DNA of 20,433 bases. It comes from Clostridiales bacterium (lineage in GTDB: Bacteria; Bacillota; Clostridia; Peptostreptococcales; Anaerovoracaceae). The position numbers were made by a program, and so were the translations under genes. Of this stretch, positions 15,438-20,433 are shown in pieces. Position 1 is the first letter of the stretch; each line of letters begins with the position of its first letter. The notes under the pieces were generated by a model, which was not told the origin of the DNA, ran no database searches, and saw only the letters and a program-made list of their open reading frames with translations. Location: assembly GCA_012735285.1 (NCBI GenBank), contig JAAYHT010000003.1:1-20433 (forward strand), read 5' to 3'.

Positions 15438-16160
15438 ATGCACTCAACTGAACATTTAGGGCCACGAAAGATAATCGGCTTTTTTGACGGAAGCGTATTT
15501 ATCACAGAAACCGTGATACTTGCCGTAATAGTTGCAATTGTCATGATTGTCTTTGCCTTAATATCTACGAGAAAGCTAAGGGATGAACCAAAAGGTCTTC
15601 AGTTGATAGCGGAGATTATTGTAGAGTTTGTCTATAATCTTACGGCAAAGACAATGGGGGAGAAGAATATAAAGTATGCTCCGTATATAGGGACCCTCTT
15701 TATTTTCTTAATAATTGCTAACTCATTAGGGTTTATAGGTTTTAGGCCGGTAACGGCTGATATAAATACCGCTTTTGCGCTTTCGATTATAACCTTCTTT
15801 ATGATCCAGGTTGCATCCATAAAGAATCGGGGCGTACGCGGCCATATAAAGCATTATGGAGATCCCTACCCCTTCATGTATCCTATTAAGATACTAGAAG
15901 ATGTAGCATTCCCATTATCCCTTGCTTTCCGTCTGTTTGGAAACATTACGGGTGGAATGATTATCATGGGATTGGCTTTTCAGGGACTAGGTGTTATAAG
16001 CAGCAAATTAGGAACCAGTATCCCTATTTTACAGTTCCTGATTCCACTGCCCTTAAACCTATTCTTTGATGCTTTCCACGCTTTACTGCAAGCATTTATA
16101 TTCACTATGTTAACAATGGCATTTGTAAGCATGGCCACAGTAGGCCACGATAATGAATAA
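15438..16160 (+). CDS. atpB: F-type ATP synthase subunit a
   Basis: 240-residue membrane subunit forming the ion path with the c-ring. The essential arginine is R165 in FPLSLAFRLFGN, and the conserved C-terminal region reads PLNLFFDAFHALLQAFIFTMLTMAFV. About five to six membrane helices. Length is normal for Firmicutes. GGGAGGGG precedes the ATG. Stands between atpI and atpE in canonical F-type order. Confidence 0.95.
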   Translation: MHSTEHLGPRKIIGFFDGSVFITETVILAVIVAIVMIVFALISTRKLRDEPKGLQLIAEIIVEFVYNLTAKTMGEKNIKYAPYIGTLFIFLIIANSLGFIGFRPVTADINTAFALSIITFFMIQVASIKNRGVRGHIKHYGDPYPFMYPIKILEDVAFPLSLAFRLFGNITGGMIIMGLAFQGLGVISSKLGTSIPILQFLIPLPLNLFFDAFHALLQAFIFTMLTMAFVSMATVGHDNE

Positions 16161-16177
16161 TATGAGGAGGAGAATTT

Positions 16178-16444
16178 ATGAATTTAGTAACACCAGAAGC
16201 ATTTGTGCTTGGATTATCGGCTATCGGAGCAGCCTTTACGATGGTTGCTGCTTTAGGAATTGGAATCGGACAAGGACTTATTGGAATGAAGGGTGTAGAA
16301 GGTGTAGCAAGACAACCCGAAGCTAAATCCGACATTTTACAGACCATGCTTGTTGGTCAGGCGGTTACTGAGACAACGGGAATCTTTGCATTTATTATAA
16401 GTATCGTCCTTCTATTTGCTAATCCATTCATAGGATTGCTTTAG
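16178..16444 (+). CDS. atpE: F-type ATP synthase subunit c, Na+-type ligand set
   Basis: 88-residue hairpin proteolipid with the polar loop ARQPEAK (44-50). Ion-site residues line up with the Na+-binding c subunit of Ilyobacter tartaricus as I recall it (Q32, V63, E65, S66, T67, Y70): here Q32 in GIGQG, V63, E65, T66 and T67 in AVTETTG, with F70 in place of Tyr. Q32 plus a hydroxyl residue after the Glu are the usual marks of Na+ rather than H+ coupling, so Na+ transport is inferred. Strong AGGAGGAG ribosome site, as suits the most abundant subunit. Confidence 0.95.
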   Translation: MNLVTPEAFVLGLSAIGAAFTMVAALGIGIGQGLIGMKGVEGVARQPEAKSDILQTMLVGQAVTETTGIFAFIISIVLLFANPFIGLL

Positions 16445-16453
16445 TAGATTAGG

Positions 16454-16472
16454 TTCCTGCCTCAGGGCGGAA
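16454..16472 (+). other. Small hairpin between atpE and atpF
   Basis: TTCC-T-GCC (16454-16461) can pair with GGC-GGAA (16466-16472) around a TCAG loop, leaving one bulged T. No T tract follows, so it is not an intrinsic terminator. It could protect the atpE message or dampen read-through into atpF, fitting the need for many c but few b subunits (inference). Confidence 0.35.
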
Positions 16473-16488
16473 AAGTGAGGTGTAGCAA

Positions 16489-17001
16489 TTGGAAATATAT
16501 ACAGGTTTAATTGAATTTAACTGGACCCTGCTCTTTATGTGGTTGACCATTCTTGTCCTTTACTTAGTTATGAAGCATTTCTTCTTTGAAAATGTTCATA
16601 ACTTCATGCAGGAAAGGTCCAATAGAATTAAGAGATCCTTTGATGAAGCTGAGGAACTTAACCTTAAGGCTGAAGAGGCTTTGAACACTTACAACAAGAA
16701 GATCGAGGAGATAGAAGCAGAAGGAAGGGAAATTATTAAACAGGCTAAGCTTCAAGCTGATATTCAAGCTAAGAATATAATCAGGGAAGCTAATGAAAGG
16801 GCTTCTGAAATTCTAAAGGAGGCTGAAATTGAGATTGAAAAGCAAAAGTTACAGGCTATTAATGAGATGAAATCACAGATCGCAAGCCTGGCAATTCTGG
16901 CTGCAGAGAAACTTTTGGAGCAGCAGCTTGAAACCTATGGCCAGGAGGAACTTATTGATCGGATTATAAAAGAGGCAGGTAGCTCGGCATGGCGGAATTA
17001 A
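16489..17001 (+). CDS. atpF: F-type ATP synthase subunit b
   Basis: 170-residue stalk subunit: one N-terminal membrane helix (WTLLFMWLTILVLYLVMKHFFF, about 12-33) followed by a long charged coiled coil to the end. Canonical length and layout. The start is TTG at 16489 with GTGAGGTG about 7 bases upstream; no ATG or GTG in frame fits as well. It overlaps the start of the fused delta-alpha gene by 13 bases. Only one b-type gene is seen, so a b2 homodimer is expected. Confidence 0.93.
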   Translation: MEIYTGLIEFNWTLLFMWLTILVLYLVMKHFFFENVHNFMQERSNRIKRSFDEAEELNLKAEEALNTYNKKIEEIEAEGREIIKQAKLQADIQAKNIIREANERASEILKEAEIEIEKQKLQAINEMKSQIASLAILAAEKLLEQQLETYGQEELIDRIIKEAGSSAWRN

Positions 17002-19055
17002 CAAAAGAATTGGATTTAGGCAAGGCTCTGTTAAGAGTTGCTCAGGAGGCTAATAAGACAGACCAGATTTTGATGGAAGCTGAACAGATTGTAGAAACCT
17101 TTGATAGGGAAGGAGTTTTCTACAGGTTCTTCTGCTCTCCATCTGTTTCTAATGAGGAAAAGAAATCTGTCTTGCGTCAAATATATGAGGGTCACATTGA
17201 ACCAGAGCTATTTAACTTTTTAATGACATTGATAGACAGAAACAGTGAAAACCTTTTTAAGGAGGTTGTGCGAAACTACCGTATTCTTTTAGATGAGAGC
17301 CAAGGGGTATCAACTGGTATAGTATACTCCGTAGTGCCTCTTTCAGAAGAAAGGTTAGAGGCACTTAAGAAGAGGCTGGAAGTACATCTTACTAAAAAGG
17401 TTAAGCTGTTAAATCGGATAGATAATACTTTAATTGGCGGTATACGCATATTTATCGATGGACAGCTCATCGATGCATCTATAAAAAAGCGTCTAGAGGA
17501 TCTTACAGAAAAGCTTAAGACGGCTGATGATAAACCTCAAGATGAATCAACAGATTCGCTTACTAAGGCTATAGAAGAGGAGATAAGCGAATACAAAAAC
17601 GAACTAGGCCTAACTTATTATGGCACAGTAACCCAGGTTGGTGACGGCATTGCCAGAGTATATGGACTAGATAACTGTATGGCTGGGGAACTTTTGGAGT
17701 TTCCGAATCAGATCTATGGATTGGCTTTAAACTTAGAACATGATTTCGTTGGTACAGTTATCCTAGGTCGTGATACTGAGATAAAAGAAGGGGACCTGGT
17801 TAAACCTACAGGTAAAGTAGTGCAGGTTCCGGTAGGAAATGCACTTATAGGTAGGGTTGTCAATGCCTTAGGCCAACCCATAGATGGGAAGGGTCCTATA
17901 AAGACTAATAAGACGAGACCGATAGAAAATGATGCTCCAAGCGTTTTAGATAGAAAGTCAGTCCACGAACCTTTGCAGACAGGTATAAAGGCTATTGACT
18001 CGATGATTCCAATTGGAAGGGGACAAAGGGAACTTATTATAGGTGACAGACAGACAGGTAAGACTGCAATAGCAATAGACACTATAATCAACCAAAAGGA
18101 TGAGGATGTAATCTGCATCTATGTTGCTATAGGTCAGAAAAAATCTACCGTTGCTCAGCTGGTGGAGACTTTGGAAAACAAGGGTGCTATGAAGTATACG
18201 ATAGTGGTTTCGGCTACTGCAAGTGATGTTGCGCCACTGCAATATATAGCGCCTTATGCTGGTTGTGCAATGGCTGAAGAGTTCATGTATCAAGGCAAGG
18301 ACGTGCTTATCATTTACGACGATCTTTCTAAGCATGCTGTGGCCTATAGAACCATGTCGCTGTTACTTAGAAGGCCCCCTGGAAGGGAGGCCTTCCCGGG
18401 AGACGTTTTCTACCTACACAGTAGACTATTAGAAAGGGCCGCTAAGCTTTCTGATGAACTGGGCGGTGGATCTATTACTGCATTGCCGATTATAGAGACT
18501 CAGGCAGGAGATGTATCTGCATACATTCCTACAAACGTAATCTCTATTACAGACGGGCAGATATTCCTTGAAACTGAGTTGTTCTTCTCAGGCCAAAGGC
18601 CTGCTGTCAACTCAGGTATCTCAGTATCCCGTGTAGGAGGAAATGCTCAGATTAAGGCTATGAAGAAGGTTTCAAGCAGAATACGTCTTGAGCTTGCCCA
18701 GTACAGGGAGCTTGAAGGATTCGCCCAATTCGGTTCTGATCTAGACCAGGATACTAAGAGGCGTCTTGATCATGGACGTATACTGATGGAAATCTTAAAG
18801 CAGGGTCAATATCAACCTGTTAAGGTAGAACATCAGGTAATGATCATCTACGCCGCTATAAACGGTCTTTTAGATGATGTGAAAGTTGAGAAGATTCGTG
18901 ACTTCGAGATCAAGCTATATGAATTTATGGATACAAATTATCCCGAGATAGGAAGAAAGATTAAAACAACTGGGGATCTGGATGAAGAAACCGAGCTTGG
19001 CTTAAAGGATGCTATCCAGGAGTTCAAAGAGGAATACGGTTTTAGTCTAGCATAA
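16989..19055 (+). CDS. Fused F1 delta-alpha subunit of ATP synthase
   Basis: One 688-residue frame encodes two normally separate proteins. Residues 1-172 are a complete delta subunit, including the C-terminal signature NTLIGGIRIFIDGQLIDAS (146-164). Residues 173-190 form a hydrophilic linker (KLKTADDKPQDESTDS region). Residues from about 191 are a full alpha subunit: YGTVTQVGDGIARVYGL, Walker A GDRQTGKT (352-359), the Q-rich IGQKKSTVAQ, GDVFYLHSRLLERAA, and the arginine-finger region SVSRVGG (R548). From codon 117 to codon 230 I find no in-frame ATG, GTG or TTG, and no ribosome site with a usable start, so alpha cannot be started separately in the normal way. F1 needs three alpha but one delta. 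Overlaps atpF by 13 bases; followed by atpG after 13 bases. Equivalent to atpH plus atpA. Confidence 0.93.
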   Translation: MAELTKELDLGKALLRVAQEANKTDQILMEAEQIVETFDREGVFYRFFCSPSVSNEEKKSVLRQIYEGHIEPELFNFLMTLIDRNSENLFKEVVRNYRILLDESQGVSTGIVYSVVPLSEERLEALKKRLEVHLTKKVKLLNRIDNTLIGGIRIFIDGQLIDASIKKRLEDLTEKLKTADDKPQDESTDSLTKAIEEEISEYKNELGLTYYGTVTQVGDGIARVYGLDNCMAGELLEFPNQIYGLALNLEHDFVGTVILGRDTEIKEGDLVKPTGKVVQVPVGNALIGRVVNALGQPIDGKGPIKTNKTRPIENDAPSVLDRKSVHEPLQTGIKAIDSMIPIGRGQRELIIGDRQTGKTAIAIDTIINQKDEDVICIYVAIGQKKSTVAQLVETLENKGAMKYTIVVSATASDVAPLQYIAPYAGCAMAEEFMYQGKDVLIIYDDLSKHAVAYRTMSLLLRRPPGREAFPGDVFYLHSRLLERAAKLSDELGGGSITALPIIETQAGDVSAYIPTNVISITDGQIFLETELFFSGQRPAVNSGISVSRVGGNAQIKAMKKVSSRIRLELAQYRELEGFAQFGSDLDQDTKRRLDHGRILMEILKQGQYQPVKVEHQVMIIYAAINGLLDDVKVEKIRDFEIKLYEFMDTNYPEIGRKIKTTGDLDEETELGLKDAIQEFKEEYGFSLA

Positions 19056-19068
19056 GGGAGGTGCTGCT

Positions 19069-19944
19069 ATGGCTGGCAACAATATGAGGGATATAAAGCG
19101 GAGAATAAAAAGTATTAGCAGTATGCAGCATATCACCAATGCTATGAAGCTGGTTTCCTCTGCCAAGCTAAGAAGGGCTAAGAGTATCTTTGAAAAGACT
19201 CAGGAAAACTTTCACTATGTTAGAGAGGCTATAGAGGAAGTCTTTCATAATGTAGAGGATGTACCCGCTCATTATCTTCGCGGCGGAAGGCAGATAAAGA
19301 CTACAGCCTATATTGTAATAACTAGCGGGAGGGGGCTTGCAGGTAGTTTTAATAGTAATGTTATAAGGTTTACTGAAGAGGAGATAGCAAGATTCCCTGA
19401 TGAGGACCAACCTAAGATTATTGCTATCGGCAGCAAGGGTAGAGACTATTTTGCCAAAAAGGGTTATCCAATTATAGCTGAATACTCTCTGCCTCCAGAG
19501 GATATTACATTTACAGAAACCCATGAGATAAGTCAGCCTATCATAGAGATGTATGACAGGGGAGAGATTGATGCAATTGTAATGATCTATAACACCTTTG
19601 TAAGCAGTTTGGAGCAGAGGGTTAATAGGGTGGTCCTGCTTCCCTCTGAGGTAATTAGCGAGCCTCATACTCATAGGTATAAGAAGTATGTGGAATATGA
19701 ACCCTCTGTCGAAGAGGTATTTAATTATTTAGTACCAAAGTATGTTGAGATAATGATTTATAGCGCTGTAGTTGAATCGGCTACATGCGAGCATGCAGCT
19801 AGAAGGATGGCTATGGAAAATGCTACTGATAACGCTAAAGAGATGATTGAAGATTTGACATTGACATATAACAGGATGCGTCAATCTGCCATCACTAATG
19901 AAATTTCAGAGATAGTAAGAGGAGCTGAGGCTCTTAGGGAATAA
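19069..19944 (+). CDS. atpG: F-type ATP synthase subunit gamma
   Basis: 291-residue rotor shaft subunit with the typical N-terminus MRDIKRRIKSISSMQHITNAMKLVSSAKLRRA, the central TSGRGLAGSFNSNVIR and the C-terminal helix ENATDNAKEMIEDLTLTYNRMRQSAITNEISEIVRGAEAL. Normal length. ATG with AAGGGAGG upstream. It lies between the fused delta-alpha gene and atpD as in standard F-type operons. Confidence 0.95.
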   Translation: MAGNNMRDIKRRIKSISSMQHITNAMKLVSSAKLRRAKSIFEKTQENFHYVREAIEEVFHNVEDVPAHYLRGGRQIKTTAYIVITSGRGLAGSFNSNVIRFTEEEIARFPDEDQPKIIAIGSKGRDYFAKKGYPIIAEYSLPPEDITFTETHEISQPIIEMYDRGEIDAIVMIYNTFVSSLEQRVNRVVLLPSEVISEPHTHRYKKYVEYEPSVEEVFNYLVPKYVEIMIYSAVVESATCEHAARRMAMENATDNAKEMIEDLTLTYNRMRQSAITNEISEIVRGAEALRE

Positions 19945-19956
19945 GGAGGAGACATT

Positions 19957-20433
19957 GTGGGCGAGCATAAGGGAATTGTTCATCAGGTTATAGGCCCTGT
20001 AGTGGACATAAGATTCAGTCCGGATGAGATGCCGGAGCTATTAAACGCCATCACGATAAAACTTGGAGATAGGATAATAGTTGGAGAGGTCGCCCAGCAT
20101 ATTGGGGATGATGTGGCAAGATGTATTGCGCTTTCTTCTACCGATGGTTTGATGCGGGGTATGGAAGCGACTGATACAGGGGGACCTATCAGCGTGCCTG
20201 TGGGTAAAGAGGTACTAGGCAGGCTGTTTAATGTAGTAGGAGATACTATAGATAACAAGGGTCCCTGTATTACTGAAATGAAGATGCCTATTCATAGGGA
20301 GGCACCTAGCTTTGAAGAACAGGACACCAGATCTCAGATCTTTGAGACCGGTATTAAGGTAGTAGATCTTATCGCTCCTTACACCAGAGGGGGCAAGGTA
20401 GGCCTGTTTGGAGGTGCTGGAGTAGGAAAGACC
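19957..20433 (+). CDS. atpD: F-type ATP synthase subunit beta, N-terminal part
   Basis: Partial gene running off the right edge; 159 codons visible. Starts at GTG 19957 with GGAGGAG upstream. The product shows the beta-barrel domain (GIVHQVIGPVVDIRF), then EVAQHIGDDVARCIALSSTDGL, PVGKEVLGRLFNVVGD, FETGIKVVDLIAPY, and ends exactly in the Walker A sequence GGAGVGKT. Catalytic subunit of F1. The rest, and any atpC, lie outside the window. Confidence 0.95.
   Translation, partial: MGEHKGIVHQVIGPVVDIRFSPDEMPELLNAITIKLGDRIIVGEVAQHIGDDVARCIALSSTDGLMRGMEATDTGGPISVPVGKEVLGRLFNVVGDTIDNKGPCITEMKMPIHREAPSFEEQDTRSQIFETGIKVVDLIAPYTRGGKVGLFGGAGVGKT

Noticed and set aside
19168..19674. 168-codon open frame on the minus strand
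   Set aside because: Lies opposite atpG, has no ribosome site or recognisable domain and is a shadow of the real gene; the same applies to minus-strand frames at 10502-10930 and 17714-18118.
1..20433. tRNA, rRNA, CRISPR arrays, insertion sequences or attachment sites
   Set aside because: None seen; the only repeats are short regulatory-scale ones and the gene content is contiguous chromosomal operons.

Overview
The window comes from an AT-leaning Firmicutes genome, most likely an anaerobic clostridial lineage. Pointers are the strong AAGGAGG-type ribosome binding sites, GTG/TTG starts, a sigma-54 enhancer-binding regulator beside a small catabolic operon, and the presence of both a bacterial V-type and an F-type ATPase. 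Species cannot be named from the sequence alone.

Layout. (1) Positions 1-2349, minus strand: the N-terminal part of an AEC-family membrane transporter, preceded by a GAF-PAS-AAA+-Fis sigma-54 activator. (2) 2350-2650: a divergent control region with three ATGACA direct repeats spaced 21-22 bp apart, dyads, and a very good -24/-12 sigma-54 promoter. (3) 2651-5598, plus strand: a three-gene operon (M24 creatinase/aminopeptidase-fold protein lacking one metal ligand, beta-hydroxyacid dehydrogenase, bicupin) closed by a strong terminator. It looks like a regulated catabolic pathway whose substrate I cannot identify. (4) 5599-14857: a complete V-type ATPase operon (AtpI-like leader, then subunits G/H, I, K, E, C, F, A, B, D) with its own promoter, palindromic upstream elements and terminator. 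(5) 14889-20433: an F-type ATP synthase operon (atpI, B, E, F, a fused delta-alpha gene, G, and the start of atpD, cut by the window edge inside the beta Walker A motif).

How it works together. The two rotary ATPases are separate transcription units lying back to back. The ion-binding residues of both rotor proteins match known Na+-binding sites (V-type K subunit L61/T64/Q65/Q117/E146; F-type c subunit Q32/V63/E65/T66/T67). I therefore infer that both couple ATP to a sodium gradient. Each operon starts with its own small AtpI-like membrane protein.

The strongest unusual feature is the single 688-codon reading frame that joins a complete F1 delta subunit to a complete alpha subunit. There is no in-frame ATG, GTG or TTG at the junction from which a separate alpha could start. 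F1 normally holds three alpha and one delta, so the fusion raises a real stoichiometry question.
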